This document shows positions 9,490 through 20,200 of a stretch of DNA of 64,000 nucleotides, piece after piece (the first letter of the stretch is position 1; each line of letters begins with the position of its first letter). The DNA is from an uncultured Actinomycetes bacterium (GTDB lineage: Bacteria; Actinomycetota; Acidimicrobiia; Acidimicrobiales; RAAP-2). The notes below the pieces were generated by a model. It was not told where the DNA came from, made no database searches, and saw only the letters and a list, made by a program, of their open reading frames with translations. The stretch is taken from assembly GCA_903871335.1 (NCBI GenBank), contig CAIQGE010000009.1, forward strand, positions 17,802-81,801. The letters are read 5' to 3'. Made by a program: the position numbers and the translations under genes.

Positions 9490-9782
9490 TCATCGAACAC
9501 GCCTGGCTACCGGTCACACCGGGACGGGAAGACGAGTTCGCGGCGGCGATGCGCGAGGCCCTTCCGATCATTGAGGCGGCCGACGGCTGTCACGGGGCTG
9601 AACTGCGCCAACAGGTCGAGGACCCCACTCGCTTCTTGCTCATCGTGCGTTGGGAGAGCGTGGAAGCTCACATGGAGGGCTTCCGCACATCGGAGTCATT
9701 CGCCACGTGGCGAGCTTTGACCCACCCCTTCTACCGCGAGACGCCGAGCGTGACGCATTTCAGCGAGTCACTTCCCCGCTGA
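9486..9782 (+). CDS. Antibiotic biosynthesis monooxygenase (ABM) domain protein
   Basis: A 98-residue single-domain protein of the dimeric alpha/beta-barrel type. It begins IIEHAWLPVTPGREDEF, then GCHGAEL, PTRFLLIVRWES and AHMEGFRTSESF, the usual ABM pattern. Family members include quinol monooxygenases and heme-degrading IsdG proteins, but this one lacks anything that fixes a substrate. The start ATG overlaps the M20 stop (ATGA). Its stop lies three bases from the convergent mutase stop. Confidence 0.8.
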   Translation: MIIEHAWLPVTPGREDEFAAAMREALPIIEAADGCHGAELRQQVEDPTRFLLIVRWESVEAHMEGFRTSESFATWRALTHPFYRETPSVTHFSESLPR

Positions 9783-9785
9783 GGG

Positions 9786-11369
9786 TCAGTTCGGCTGGTA
9801 CACCCCAAATTCGGCTCGCAGAACATCGGCCACTTCACCGAGTGTTGCGAGATTCTTCAGCGCCGCCTTCATCGGGTACAGCACATTGGCTGTCCCACGC
9901 GCCGCCGTCGCGAGATCCTCCAACGATGCCGCTACCGCCGCGTTGTCGCGTCGGCCCTTCAGCTCACTAACACGCGCCACCTGGGCGCGCTGCTGCTCCA
10001 CGTCGACCGGGAACACGTCCGTCTTGGTGCCTTCGGTCTCGACGAACTTGTTGACGCCGACCACTACTTTCTCGCCACGGTCCACCGCGCGGGCGAAGTC
10101 ATAGGCCGCCGACTCAATTTCGTCCTGCATGTAGCGCGCCTCAATCGCTGCGACCGCGCCGCCTTGAGCGTCGATGGCGGCGATGTACTCGCGAGCTCGC
10201 GCTTCGACTTCATCGGTCAATGACTCCACGAAGTACGAGCCCGCGAGCGGGTCCACGGTGTCGGCCACGCCGGACTCGTACCCCACAATTTGCTGTGTGC
10301 GTAGGGCGAGCTTGGCGGCCTGTTCTGTCGGCAGTCCCAACGCTTCATCAAATCCATTCGTGTGCAGTGACTGCGTGCCACCCAAGGCCGCCGCGAGTGC
10401 CTGCATGGACACGCGAACGACGTTGTTGATCGGCTGCTGAGCGGTGAGCGTGGATCCACCGGTTTGCGTGTGAAACCGGAGCATCATGGAACGCGGATCG
10501 GTCGCTCCGAAGCGTTCGCGCATGATGGACGCCCACAAGCGGCGCGCGGCGCGGAACTTGGCTACTTCCTCGAAGAGATTGTTGTGGGCGTTGAAAAAGA
10601 AACTCAGTCGTGGCGCGAACTCATCAAGCGAAAGACCTGCGGCCAACGCGGCCTCCACGTACGCGACGCCATTGGCGAGGGTGAAGGCGATCTCCTGCAC
10701 GGCGGTCGATCCCGCTTCACGGATGTGGTAGCCCGAGATGGAAATCGTGTTCCAGTTCGGCATCTCTTTCGCGCAGTACGAGAACGTGTCGACAATGAGA
10801 CGCATCGAAGGACGCGGTGGGTAGATGTACGTCCCGCGCGCCACGTATTCCTTCAAGATGTCGTTTTGAATCGTGCCGCGCAGTTGGTCGCCCCGCACGC
10901 CTTGCTCTTCACCCACCAACTGGTACAGAAGGAGAAGTGTCGAGGCCGTCGCGTTGATCGTCATCGAGGTGGTGACCGTATCGAGAGGGAGTTCGTTCAG
11001 AAGAAGGCGCATGTCCTCGAGTGAGGAAATGGCGACGCCCACTTTTCCCACTTCGCCCTCGGCGCGAGCGTGATCAGCGTCGTACCCCATTTGAGTAGGC
11101 AAGTCGAATGCGCAGCTCAGGCCGGTCTGACCGGCGTTGAGAAGAAACTTAAAACGCTCGTTCGTGGCCTCCGCCGTCCCGAATCCGGCGTACTGACGCA
11201 TCGTCCATAAGCGACCCCGGTACATCGTGGGGTGTACGCCACGCGTATACGGAAATTCCCCCGGTGCCCCGAGCGAGCGGACCGGATCGAAACCAGACAG
11301 GTCTTCGGAGTTGTACACCGGCTGGATGACAATGCCGGAGTCAGTGGTGCGTTCGTCGGAGTTACTCAC
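9786..11369 (-). CDS. Methylmalonyl-CoA mutase large subunit, no B12 domain
   Basis: This TIM-barrel subunit of an adenosylcobalamin-dependent acyl-CoA mutase has 527 residues. Motifs include [54 protein letters not shown] and [12 protein letters not shown]. The Arg in EYVARGTY corresponds, from memory of the Propionibacterium enzyme, to the residue binding the methylmalonyl carboxylate, which favours methylmalonyl- over isobutyryl-CoA. The protein ends without a DxHxxG cobalamin domain, so a separate small subunit must exist elsewhere. Start GTG 11369 is chosen over 11399 because TATCCT lies eight bases upstream. The nearby carboxylase alpha subunit and adenosyltransferase fit propionyl-CoA metabolism. 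Confidence 0.9.
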   Translation of the reverse strand: MSNSDERTTDSGIVIQPVYNSEDLSGFDPVRSLGAPGEFPYTRGVHPTMYRGRLWTMRQYAGFGTAEATNERFKFLLNAGQTGLSCAFDLPTQMGYDADHARAEGEVGKVGVAISSLEDMRLLLNELPLDTVTTSMTINATASTLLLLYQLVGEEQGVRGDQLRGTIQNDILKEYVARGTYIYPPRPSMRLIVDTFSYCAKEMPNWNTISISGYHIREAGSTAVQEIAFTLANGVAYVEAALAAGLSLDEFAPRLSFFFNAHNNLFEEVAKFRAARRLWASIMRERFGATDPRSMMLRFHTQTGGSTLTAQQPINNVVRVSMQALAAALGGTQSLHTNGFDEALGLPTEQAAKLALRTQQIVGYESGVADTVDPLAGSYFVESLTDEVEARAREYIAAIDAQGGAVAAIEARYMQDEIESAAYDFARAVDRGEKVVVGVNKFVETEGTKTDVFPVDVEQQRAQVARVSELKGRRDNAAVAASLEDLATAARGTANVLYPMKAALKNLATLGEVADVLRAEFGVYQPN

Positions 11370-11383
11370 GCTTCGAAAGGATA
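11370..11383 (-). promoter_or_regulatory. Near-leaderless -10 box of mutase gene
   Basis: TATCCT (11378-11383, minus strand) is eight bases before GTG 11369. Confidence 0.45.
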
Positions 11384-11428
11384 GGCGTTCTGCCACCACG
11401 AGCGATCCAAACGTGACACCATGGCACC

Positions 11429-12529
11429 ATGTCGCACCCGCACCGCCGACTTCTCATTGTGATAGCCAATGGCGGTCGCGGTGGCATGCAATCACAGGTG
11501 CGTCTGATCGCCGGAGAACTCGCGAGACGCGGACACGCGGTGACGTTGGCCGTCGGTCCGGGGGAATTTGCGCCCGTCGACGGCACCGTCCTGGTTCGTC
11601 TTCCCGCGCTGTCGTCGCGACACCCCCTTCGCTTTCGCCGAGCTCTGCGCCGCGTCGTTCGCGTGGTCCAACCAGACATCACCCATGGTCACGGACTTCG
11701 GCTCGCGCCGTTTTTTCGCTGGGCCCGCGTGCCCCGACCCGTCGTCACGTGTCACGGCATCGATCCGGAACGCGCGCGCCGCACGATCGATGCGGTGCGC
11801 TACAGCGCAGTGCCAGTCGTGGCCTGCGGCGAGGGACCGCGACTGCTGCTCGCCTCGCACGGCCTAACGAGTCGAGTCATCAACAATGCGCTCGGAGAAT
11901 CCCCGGAACCTCGTACACGCGACGAACTACTTAGAACCTTTGACCTGAGTGGCGCTCGACCCATCGTGGTCTTGCCCGCCCGCTACTCCGAACAGAAGAA
12001 CCACGTCCAACTCCTCTCAGCTCTTCGCGCCGTGCGCCTGACATTGGGTGACGATTCGCCGGACGTCGTATGCGTCGGCGATGGACCACTCTTCGCGGAG
12101 ATTGCCGCCGACGCGCGGGTACCGGGCGAACGACCCCTCGTGGAATGTCGACCCTTTGCTCCGAACGCCGGCGCCTGGCTCGCGGCGAGCGATTTCTTCA
12201 TCTTGCCGTCCCGTTGGGAGGGCCAACCTCTCGTGGTCCTCGAAGCGCTCGCGGCTGGATTGAGCGTCGTGTCCTCGACACCCACGGGAGTAGAAGACCT
12301 CGTCATTGACGGTGTGAACGGCCGACGCGTCAGCGGGCCGGCGGGATTGGCGGACACGATCGTCGAGTGGTGTCGTGATCCGTCGTCGCGTCCTTTCGAC
12401 GACACATCGACCCGCGAACTGCTCGCACAGCACTCCCTCGGCGTCGTGGCGGATGCCCACGAGCAGTTGTACGCAGAACTCGTCGGCGGTGGGGATGAAC
12501 CCGCGTCGGCGGTGCGCGTGGCAGGCTAG
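11429..12529 (+). CDS. GT4 family glycosyltransferase
   Basis: The 366-residue protein has the GT-B layout of family 4: an N-terminal acceptor half with [20 protein letters not shown] and [11 protein letters not shown], a HGHGLRLAP segment, and a C-terminal nucleotide-sugar half with [47 protein letters not shown] and [15 protein letters not shown]. The E-x7-E motif (EGQPLVVLE) is the usual donor-phosphate site. Acceptor and sugar are unknown; cell-envelope glycan or glycolipid is typical. It is divergent from the mutase gene across 59 bp and stands alone. Confidence 0.87.
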   Translation: MSHPHRRLLIVIANGGRGGMQSQVRLIAGELARRGHAVTLAVGPGEFAPVDGTVLVRLPALSSRHPLRFRRALRRVVRVVQPDITHGHGLRLAPFFRWARVPRPVVTCHGIDPERARRTIDAVRYSAVPVVACGEGPRLLLASHGLTSRVINNALGESPEPRTRDELLRTFDLSGARPIVVLPARYSEQKNHVQLLSALRAVRLTLGDDSPDVVCVGDGPLFAEIAADARVPGERPLVECRPFAPNAGAWLAASDFFILPSRWEGQPLVVLEALAAGLSVVSSTPTGVEDLVIDGVNGRRVSGPAGLADTIVEWCRDPSSRPFDDTSTRELLAQHSLGVVADAHEQLYAELVGGGDEPASAVRVAG

Positions 12530-12569
12530 TCCCGACTACATGCACTACTAGTAAAGGGAGAGTCACCTG

Positions 12570-13235
12570 GTGTTTTGTTCTGGATGCGGGACCGAACTCG
12601 GCACCAACGTCTCGTGCTCCGAGTGTGGCCGACCAGCCCAGTACACGACTCTTGAGGGACGAGGCATCGATCCGGAGTTGCGCGTACCGCTATCTGGCTG
12701 GTGGCACCGGGTGGGCGCCACCATCATTGATGGACTGGTCCTCATTGTTCCCGCGCTCATTGTGGGTGCATTCATCTCGTCGTCCACGTCGAGTCTGCTC
12801 GCGGGCTCCCTCGTCAGCATGGGCTATCAGGTGTTTTTACTCTCTTCCCACCGCGGACAGACCGTGGGAAATATGGCGGTCAAGACCCGCGTCATCCGAG
12901 CGATCCGGTCGGACAGTCCCGTGGCCCTCGGGCTGGGTCAAAGTTTCCTTCGATGGGCCTACGCCGGAGTTCCCACGGTGATCGTCACTCTCCTCGTCGG
13001 AAGCAAATTCAATGACGCTCTGATCTATATCCAAAATCTCCAGCAGAGTGGCACGGTCGTCACGGTGAACGACCTACCTCAATGGGTGCGTACTGACCTC
13101 ACCGACACCGTCTCGGCCTTCGGTCTTCCGCTCCTCTACTTGCTCGCTGATCAGCTCACGCCTCTATGGACCCGCCGACGCCAAACGCTGCACGACATGG
13201 TGGCGCGCACCATTGTGGTCCGAACGGATATTTAA
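12570..13235 (+). CDS. RDD family membrane protein with N-terminal zinc ribbon
   Basis: The 221-residue protein starts with a small zinc ribbon (FCSGCGTELGT with a second CSECGR, four Cys in two CxxC knuckles). An RDD domain follows, with WHRVGATIIDGLVLIVPALIVGAF as the first membrane helix carrying the family Arg and Asp, then HRGQTVGNMAVKTRVI and a last helix near LPLLYLLADQLTPLW with TLHDMVARTIVV. RDD proteins are poorly characterised; some move ions or compatible solutes. GTG 12570 follows an AAAGGGAG ribosome site. The stop TAA is interlocked with that of the convergent ThiF gene (TTAA at 13232-13235). Confidence 0.83.
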   Translation: MFCSGCGTELGTNVSCSECGRPAQYTTLEGRGIDPELRVPLSGWWHRVGATIIDGLVLIVPALIVGAFISSSTSSLLAGSLVSMGYQVFLLSSHRGQTVGNMAVKTRVIRAIRSDSPVALGLGQSFLRWAYAGVPTVIVTLLVGSKFNDALIYIQNLQQSGTVVTVNDLPQWVRTDLTDTVSAFGLPLLYLLADQLTPLWTRRRQTLHDMVARTIVVRTDI

Positions 13236-14398
13236 GCCTTCAGCACCGCGTGAGGCATGCAGAACTCGTCGTACTCGGCAATCACGATCTCGCCGGCGTT
13301 CTCGCCGCACGCCGGGCAGGCCGGGTCGCGGCGAACTTTGAACGTGCGGAAACTCTCGTCGAGGGCGTCAAAGCTCAGCAAGCGACCAACCAATGGGTCG
13401 CCCAGTTCGAGCAGCACCTTGATCGTTTCGAGAGCCTGAATCGAGCCAACGATGCCCGGCAGAACACCCAGCACGCCCGCCTCCGCACAACTCGGGGCGA
13501 GTTCGGCCGGCGGTGGCTCGGGGATCATGCAGCGATAGCAAGGACCGACGTAGGGGTGAAAGACGGTGACCTGGCCCTCAAAACGGAAGATCGAACCGTG
13601 GACCACGGGGATCTTCTTCAACAACGCCGCGTCGTTCACCAAGTAGCGAGTCGGGAAATTATCGGTGCCGTCGACGATGATGTCGTATCCGTCAATGATC
13701 GATAACACGTTGTCGGCCCCGAGACGAGTGTCGTAGGTGACCACCTTCAGGTCAGGATTCATCGCCGTCAACGTCTTCTTCGCCGAATCCACTTTGCGCT
13801 CACCAATACGGTCCAAGTTGTGGAGAATCTGGCGTTGCAGATTCGACGCGTCGACAACGTCCATGTCGATGATGCCAATCGTGCCCACGCCGGCGGCGGC
13901 TAAGTAGAGGGCGGCGGGTGAGCCGAGTCCTCCGGCGCCGAGCATCAAAACCTTGGCGTCCAACAATTTCTGCTGTCCGGCTTCGCCTACTTCGGGCAAC
14001 AGGAGGTGCCGCTGATAACGGTTTCGTTGGTCGGCGGTCAGCGTGCGGGGCGTCGTCCAGGGAAGGCCATCGTCCTTCCACTTGTTAAAGCCACCGATCA
14101 CCGAAACGACGTCGGTGTATCCCAGTTCTTGGAGGGTGCGCGCAGCGAAAGCGGAACGAACACCACCGGCGCAATAGACCGCGATGGGGGCGTTCTTGTC
14201 CGTGAGGCGGCCCTCAATGGAGAATTCCAACTGTCCCCGAGGAACGTGGACGGCACCGGGGACGGCACCCTGCTCGTATTCGTCGGGTTCTCGCACGTCG
14301 AGTAATTGAAAGTGGTCGAGGCGCGACGCTACTTCGGCGGCGTCAATCTCTCGAATCTCGGCCTTCGCCGCATTGAGTAGTTCTCGCGGTGTTGCCAT
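13232..14398 (-). CDS. Rhodanese-ThiF/MoeB fusion, sulfur-carrier adenylyltransferase
   Basis: The 388-residue protein joins an N-terminal rhodanese domain (about 15-115; LLDVREPDEYEQGAVPGA, active-site loop CAGGVRS) to a C-terminal E1-like ThiF/MoeB domain (about 120-388). The ThiF part has RYQRHLLLPEVG, the nucleotide motif LGAGGLGSPAALYLA, DNFPTRYLVND and paired zinc cysteines (CYRC and CPAC). Such proteins adenylate the C-terminus of a ubiquitin-like sulfur carrier (MoaD, ThiS, CysO) and pass it sulfur. Most actinobacterial MoeZ proteins have the opposite domain order, ThiF first, so this layout is noteworthy. ATG 14398 is preceded by AGGAGG. The carrier partner is not in the window. Confidence 0.9.
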   Translation of the reverse strand: MATPRELLNAAKAEIREIDAAEVASRLDHFQLLDVREPDEYEQGAVPGAVHVPRGQLEFSIEGRLTDKNAPIAVYCAGGVRSAFAARTLQELGYTDVVSVIGGFNKWKDDGLPWTTPRTLTADQRNRYQRHLLLPEVGEAGQQKLLDAKVLMLGAGGLGSPAALYLAAAGVGTIGIIDMDVVDASNLQRQILHNLDRIGERKVDSAKKTLTAMNPDLKVVTYDTRLGADNVLSIIDGYDIIVDGTDNFPTRYLVNDAALLKKIPVVHGSIFRFEGQVTVFHPYVGPCYRCMIPEPPPAELAPSCAEAGVLGVLPGIVGSIQALETIKVLLELGDPLVGRLLSFDALDESFRTFKVRRDPACPACGENAGEIVIAEYDEFCMPHAVLKA

Positions 14399-14468
14399 GG
14401 TGGCCTCCTAGACGAACGGGAAGTAAAGATTACCATTTTGGTCGGGATTTGATTCACGGTGTCTTTGC

Positions 14469-14481
14469 TAGACCACGAGGC
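14469..14481 (+). promoter_or_regulatory. Leaderless -10 box of nitroreductase gene
   Basis: TAGACC (14469-14474) is seven bases before ATG 14482. Confidence 0.45.
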
Positions 14482-15078
14482 ATGGAACTACGCACGGCGC
14501 TCGAACAACGACGGATGATTCGTAGTTTTGACGGCACGCCCGTGGACGTCACCAACCTCGAAGAACTGTGCGCACAGGCCCTGCGAGCACCCAGCGCGGG
14601 CAATAGCGCGGGCGTGTACTTCATCGTTGGCGGCGTCGACCGTGTGCATGAGTACATCGAGGTCGCCACCGACCCCACCTGGCGAGAACGATCTCGTCGA
14701 ATTGACGGGCTGGCTCGCGCCGGTGGTGTGGTTCTCGTCGCCAGTGATCCGGCAACATATCTCTCTCGCTACGCGGCCGCCGACAAAGTGTCGTCGGGAC
14801 TGAGTGATCGAGCGGCGTGGCAGGTTCCCTACTGGCACACGGACGCCGCCATGGCCACCATGGCCCTGCTGCTACTGCTGGAGGAGGAGGCGTTGCAAGC
14901 GACCCTGTGGGGCAACTTTCGCCACGATGAAGCCGTCAAGGAGTGGGCCGGAATACCGCCAACATGGGAGTTATTCGGAACTGTGTTACTCGGACGCGGT
15001 GACGGCGCTGATCACCGTTCCGCGTCTCTTGACCGCACGACGCCGACGCGCGCCCAGCGCGTCCTACGCGTTCGCTGA
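14482..15078 (+). CDS. Nitroreductase family protein (FMN-dependent)
   Basis: The 198-residue protein begins ELRTALEQRRMIRSFDGTPVD, the FMN-phosphate Arg/Ser motif of the nitroreductase fold. It continues with ALRAPSAGNSAG, WQVPYWHTDAAMATMALLLLLEEEALQATLWGNF and ends VLLGRGDGADHRS. The family uses NAD(P)H and FMN to reduce nitro groups, quinones or flavins; the physiological substrate is unknown. The start ATG 14482 is chosen because a TAGACC box lies seven bases upstream and homology begins there. The 3' end overlaps convergent pepA by 15 bp. Confidence 0.82.
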   Translation: MELRTALEQRRMIRSFDGTPVDVTNLEELCAQALRAPSAGNSAGVYFIVGGVDRVHEYIEVATDPTWRERSRRIDGLARAGGVVLVASDPATYLSRYAAADKVSSGLSDRAAWQVPYWHTDAAMATMALLLLLEEEALQATLWGNFRHDEAVKEWAGIPPTWELFGTVLLGRGDGADHRSASLDRTTPTRAQRVLRVR

Positions 15079-16566
15079 GACGTTGCTCAAGTATTCGAGA
15101 ATCGTCCGAGCGGTAAACGCCGTGGCTCCCTTGGTGTAATAGCCGCGAGCCGCATCGGATCGCCCCGGTCCCGCAATGTCAAAGTGCGCCCAGGGCAATG
15201 AGTTGGTAAAACGACGCAGCAACAAAGCCGCAGAAATAGCGCCCGCCTTGCCCGGTTTGCCAATGTTCTTCATATCGGCGACATCGGATTCGATGTGTGA
15301 CTCGTAATTCTCAAAGAGCGGAAGTCGACACAGCGCCTCTCCGGAGGCGGCGCTCGCGAGGAGGAGCTGCTCGGCGAGCGCGTCATCGGACGCAAAGAGC
15401 CCTCCGATCTCATCTCCCAACGCGACGTTCTGCGCGCCGGTCAAAGTGGCGACATCGATAATGGCGTCCGGCTCCAATTCTGCGGCGAGGGACAAGCCAT
15501 CCGCCAAAATCAGACGACCCTCGGCGTCCGTATTGAGCACCTCGATGGTCATGCCGTTTCGAATCGTCAAGACGTCGCCGGGCTTGACCGCGCGGTGGCT
15601 CGGAAGGTTCTCGGTCATCGGCGCAATGGCGGTGACCTTGATGCTCAGGCCCAACTCCGCAGCGGCGCCTATGACGCTCAGCACGACGGCCGCACCCGTC
15701 ATGTCCGTCTTCATCGTCATCATGCCCTCGCCGGACTTCAGCGACAAGCCTCCCGAGTCGAAGGTCACACCCTTGCCCACCAGAACCACGTGCGGGAGAT
15801 CCTCCTCAGGACGCGGGTCGTAGGTGGCGAGTACCAATCGAGGAGGCTGGGCCGAACCTTGACTCACGCCCAAGAGTCCGCCGAGGCGCTCGTCTTCGAT
15901 CTTGGATTCCGCCCACGATGACACGCTGACGTGCTCCAGGGCCTCCAAGCGCTGCACCGCTCGCTTGGCTAGCTCCTTCGGCGGCAAGTCGCCGGCGGGG
16001 GTGTCAATCAAACGCTTCGCCCAATTCACGGCATTGCCCACCGTCACGCCCGCGGCGACACCCGACGCCAGGGCGTCGTGGAACTCGACGGTCGGCAACG
16101 GACCCACCGGAACGATCACCAATTCGGCCGCTTCTTCGTCGCCACCGCGGTAGCGGTACGACGACAAGAGAGCTCCCTCGACGATTGCTTGGGTGACGCG
16201 ATGGGGTTCACTCACGTCCTCGAGGGCGAGCAACAAGGCGACGGAATTCCCACTCGCCGACTTCGACACGGCCGCGCCGATACGTCGCCACTCGTCGAGT
16301 TCGTTGAGCGATTCGCTGCCACCGGACACGAAGAGGAGGTCCGATCCGCCGACGGACCGCAGCGTCGTCGTCGACGCAACCGCCGATGACAGACCTTGCC
16401 GCTGCGCCCAAGCGGCGCTCACACTCTTGGGAATGTCAATGCCCGCAACGTGGGCCGGCACGGAGTGGGACACTCGGAACTCTTGGTCGTCGCCACGAGC
16501 CACAACGGCGATCACCGTGACATTGTCCGCGTCATTCGTTGTGCCCAGTCGTGCGGTTCGTTCCAT
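15064..16566 (-). CDS. pepA: Leucyl aminopeptidase (M17)
   Basis: This cytosolic zinc/manganese aminopeptidase releases N-terminal residues from peptides. The 500-residue protein shows the C-terminal catalytic domain motifs of M17: VLVGKGVTFDSGGLSLK with the metal-binding Lys and Asp, MKTDMTGAAVVL, the signature NTDAEGRLILADGLS, and IDVATLTGAQ. The N-terminal half is a less conserved macro-like domain. Two tandem ATGs (16569 and 16566) follow GGAGG; I chose the second because its five-base spacing fits better. It lies 14 bp after the adenosyltransferase gene, probably in one operon without a metabolic link. Confidence 0.92.
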   Translation of the reverse strand: MERTARLGTTNDADNVTVIAVVARGDDQEFRVSHSVPAHVAGIDIPKSVSAAWAQRQGLSSAVASTTTLRSVGGSDLLFVSGGSESLNELDEWRRIGAAVSKSASGNSVALLLALEDVSEPHRVTQAIVEGALLSSYRYRGGDEEAAELVIVPVGPLPTVEFHDALASGVAAGVTVGNAVNWAKRLIDTPAGDLPPKELAKRAVQRLEALEHVSVSSWAESKIEDERLGGLLGVSQGSAQPPRLVLATYDPRPEEDLPHVVLVGKGVTFDSGGLSLKSGEGMMTMKTDMTGAAVVLSVIGAAAELGLSIKVTAIAPMTENLPSHRAVKPGDVLTIRNGMTIEVLNTDAEGRLILADGLSLAAELEPDAIIDVATLTGAQNVALGDEIGGLFASDDALAEQLLLASAASGEALCRLPLFENYESHIESDVADMKNIGKPGKAGAISAALLLRRFTNSLPWAHFDIAGPGRSDAARGYYTKGATAFTARTILEYLSNVSANA

Positions 16567-16580
16567 CATGTCCTCCGGTT

Positions 16581-17132
16581 TCACAGGCTCCGCGCGCTTT
16601 GTCGCGCCGTACGGTGATGAGGCCCTTCGGCCCATCGCGCCATCGTCCACGCTAAATCACTCAGCCGATTCAGGTACGGAACAACGTATGAACCATCGAG
16701 CGGATAGGCCACGGCCACTCGTTCCGCGCGCCGAATGACAGTTCGCGCCACGTCGAGCGCCGCCGACGTTGAGTTCTCGCCGGGCACGACGAATTCCTTC
16801 GGCATCACGATCTCGGTGGAGAGGGCGTCAATCTCGGTTTCGAGGCGCGACACCATGGCGTCTGTGACTAGGGACGCCTCCGGCTTGAGTTTGTGGCGAT
16901 TTTCGGGCAACGTCGCGACTTCGGCCATGAGGACCCACAGGTCTCGCTCGAGGGAGATCAACAGAACGTTCAAATGGCTGTCGCTCTCGGTCAGGGACCT
17001 CGCCCAACCCAATGCCGCCTGGGCCTCATCAACGGCGCCATTCACCTCAATGGGTTCGGCGCTCTTCGGGACGCGACCGCCGAAGTACAAGCCCGTGGTT
17101 CCGTTGTCGCCATCTCGCGTATAGATCGTCAC
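16581..17132 (-). CDS. Cob(I)alamin adenosyltransferase, PduO type
   Basis: The enzyme makes adenosylcobalamin from ATP and reduced cobalamin. The 183-residue, all-helical protein has TRDGDNGTTGLYFGGRVPKS (ATP-binding N-terminus), VNGAVDEAQAALGWAR, the FVVPGENSTSAALDVARTVIRRAERV segment carrying the conserved RTVxRRAER motif, and PYLNRLSDLAWTMAR. This matches PduO/MMAB-type proteins, not CobA/BtuR. GTG 17132 sits six bases after TACGCT on the minus strand, a leaderless start. It supplies the cofactor for the acyl-CoA mutase at 9786 and is divergent from cobalamin-dependent metH, a sensible B12 neighbourhood. Confidence 0.92.
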   Translation of the reverse strand: MTIYTRDGDNGTTGLYFGGRVPKSAEPIEVNGAVDEAQAALGWARSLTESDSHLNVLLISLERDLWVLMAEVATLPENRHKLKPEASLVTDAMVSRLETEIDALSTEIVMPKEFVVPGENSTSAALDVARTVIRRAERVAVAYPLDGSYVVPYLNRLSDLAWTMARWAEGPHHRTARQSARSL

Positions 17133-17144
17133 GATGCGAGCGTA
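17133..17144 (-). promoter_or_regulatory. Leaderless -10 box of adenosyltransferase gene
   Basis: TACGCT (17139-17144, minus strand) is six bases from GTG 17132. Confidence 0.5.
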
Positions 17145-17203
17145 CTGGTCGCGCGAAAGAAACTCCTCCCCTCGCGAACTTCAGCAACGCAAGAGCCAAC
17201 CAC

Positions 17204-17218
17204 TAGCCTTGGCTACCC
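17204..17218 (+). promoter_or_regulatory. -10 box of metH
   Basis: TAGCCT (17204-17209) is nine bases before the metH ATG; no ribosome site and no cobalamin-riboswitch-like structure is seen in the 86-bp spacer. Confidence 0.4.
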
Positions 17219-20200
17219 ATGGAGCACGTGCCCGACCTGCGACGCCATCGCCCGAGGGCCGACGATCCCTATCTCCTCGCTCTCGCTCGGGGCACGGTGG
17301 TGTTCGACGGCGCGACGGGAACGAACCTGCAGATGCGCAATCTGTTGGCCGACGACTTCGGGGGAGCGGCGCTCGAGGGGTGCAACGAAATCCTGACGGT
17401 GACCCGTCCGGACGTGATTCGCGATCTGCACCGGTCGTTTCTTGACGTGGGCGTCGACGCCATTGAGACTGACTCCTTCGGTTCGTTTTCCATTGTTCTC
17501 AACGAATACGGCATCGCGGACAGAGCATTTGAGCTTGCGCTCGCGTCCGCCCGTTTGGCGAGAGAGGTCGCCGACGAATACGCGAGTGCCACCGAACCCA
17601 AATTCGTCGCCGGATCTATAGGTCCGGGCACAAAATTTCCGTCGCTCGGCCAGATTCCCTACGACGAGTTGAGCGCTAGTTACGAAGAACTCGCATACGG
17701 ACTACTCGAAGGTGGCGTCGACCTCCTGTTAGTCGAGACGGTCTACGACCTGTTGAGCGCGAAGGCCGCGATCAACGCCTGCCACCGGGCAATGACCCGC
17801 CACGGGCGCGTCGTACCCGTCCAAGCGCAGGTCACCATCGAACTCAATGGTCGCATGCTCCCGGGCACCGAAATTGGCGCCGCCATCACGACGCTGGCCA
17901 CCTTGGGGGTGGACGTGATGGGACTCAACTGCGCCACGGGGCCGGTCGAAATGTACGAACCTCTTCGCCAACTGTCCGACACCGCACCCATGATCCTCTC
18001 GTGTTTGCCAAACGCCGGACTGCCCAGCGTGGTGGACGGACAGATGCACTACGACCTGACGCCCGATCAGCTCGCGGAACATCTCGGTCGCTTCGTGTCC
18101 GAATACGGCGTGCGCGCCGTGGGCGGTTGCTGCGGCACGACTCCCGCCCACCTCGCGCGCGTGGTCGAGACCGTGGCGGCACTCACGCCCGCGGCCCGCG
18201 TACCCCAGAGTGATCCTTCCGCCGCGTCGCTCTACTCCGCCACGCCGTACCACCAGGACCGATCGGCGCTCTTGATCGGTGAGCGCACGAATGCCAACGG
18301 ATCAAAGAAATTCCGCGAGGCCATGCTGAGTGGCGACTGGGACACCTGCGTCGCAATGGCGCGCGACCAGATCAAAGAAGGCGCCCACGTTCTTGACGTG
18401 TGCGTGGACTACACGGGTGCCGATGGCGTGAGCGACATGAATGAAGTCATGAGCCGCTTGGCGACCCAGTCGTCAGTGCCGATCATGGTCGACACGACGG
18501 AGACTGTGGTGGCGAGAGAGGCGCTCACGTGGATTGGCGGCAAGGCGATCTTGAATTCCGTCAACCTCGAGGAGGGTGACGGTCCGGGTACGCGTCTCGA
18601 CGGCTTCCTGTCCCTGGCCGCCGAATTCGGCGCCGCCGTCGTGGCCACGTGCATTGACGAAGAAGGTCAGGCGCGCACGGCCGAGTGGAAGGTGCGCGCC
18701 GCTCGAGCCATCACGACGTTGGCCGTCGAACGCTACGGACTCGACGCGACCGATATTTTCATCGACCCGCTCGCCCTGCCCTTGTCGACGGGTATGGCCG
18801 AATCTCGCCGTGACGGCATCGAAACCATCGAAGCGATTCGCCGCATCAAGGCCGAGCTGCCCGGTGTGCACACGATTCTCGGACTCTCGAACGTGTCCTT
18901 TGGTCTCAATCCGGCCGCCCGTCAAGCGCTCAACAGTATTTTCCTGCACGAGTGCGTCGAGGCCGGACTCGATGCGGCCATCGTGCACGCGTCCAAGATC
19001 CTCCCGCTGGCGCGCATTGATGATGAGGTGCGAGAAGTCTGTCTCGACCTCATCTACGACCGGCGTCGCGACGACTACGACCCCCTCTCGGAATTGCTGC
19101 GCCTTTTTGAAGGTGTCTCGGCCACCTCGACGGCGGCGAGCGACCTCAGCGCGCTGCCACTACGCGACCGACTTCGCCGCCGCATCATTGACGGCGTGCG
19201 CGTCGGCCTCGAAGATGATCTCCGACTCGCGCTGGACGAGCCGATCACGCCGCTCGATATCGTGAACAACATCCTGCTCGACGGGATGCGCGAGGTGGGC
19301 GAACTCTTCGCCACCGGCGAGATGCAACTACCTTTCGTGCTCCAAAGTGCCGAAACGATGAAGTCCGCCGTGGCCTATCTCGAACCGTTCATGGAGAAGG
19401 TGGACCAGGGTGGGAGAGGCACGGTCGTGCTCGCCACCGTGAAGGGTGACGTGCACGATATTGGAAAGAACCTCGTCGACATCATCCTCACGAACAATGG
19501 ATACGAAGTCGTCAACCTCGGCATCAAGATCGGTGTGAACGAGATGCTGGCCGCCGTCGACGAGCACCACGCGGATGCGCTCGGTATGAGTGGTCTGCTC
19601 GTGAAGTCGACACTCATCATGCGCGAGAACCTCGAGGTCATGAATGACCTTGGCTACAGCCACCTTCCGGTCCTGTTGGGTGGAGCCGCCCTGACGCGCA
19701 CGTACGTGGAGCGTGATCTCCGCGAGGTCTACAACGGACGCGTCTTCTACGGCAAGGACGCCTTTGAAGGTTTGCGCGTCTTGGACCGTCTCGGCGAGAT
19801 CAAAAAGAGCGGAGAGGACGACCCGCTCTTCGGTCGTGAGATTTCTGCGCGTAACGTGCACCGCCGTCTTCGCGACGGCTCAGGGCCCGTGCCCGACGGA
19901 TTGCCGGACCGCAGTCCCACCGTCGTGGACGACAATCCCTTGTTTGCCCCGCCCTTTCTCGGCAGCCGGGTCGCCAAGGGCATCGCGATCGACGACATCG
20001 CCGAGTACTTGAACCTCACCGCTCTGTTTCGCAACCAGTGGGGATACCGACCCAACGACGGCGAAGACGATCCGGCGTTCAAGGACCGTGTGCGGGCGAT
20101 TCTGCGCGAACAACTGGCTCTCGCCAAAGAAGAGAACCTGCTCACTCCCCAAGTGGTGTGGGGTCACTTCCCCGTCGCCAGTGACAATGGTGATCTGATT

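Noticed and set aside
8326..9782. Carboxylase-M20-ABM run as a novel biosynthetic cluster
   Set aside because: The overlaps show co-transcription only; each protein belongs to a common housekeeping family and nothing links their chemistry.
17133..17218. Possible cobalamin or SAM riboswitch before metH
   Set aside because: The spacer is only 86 bp, holds a -10 box close to the ATG and shows no conserved riboswitch boxes.
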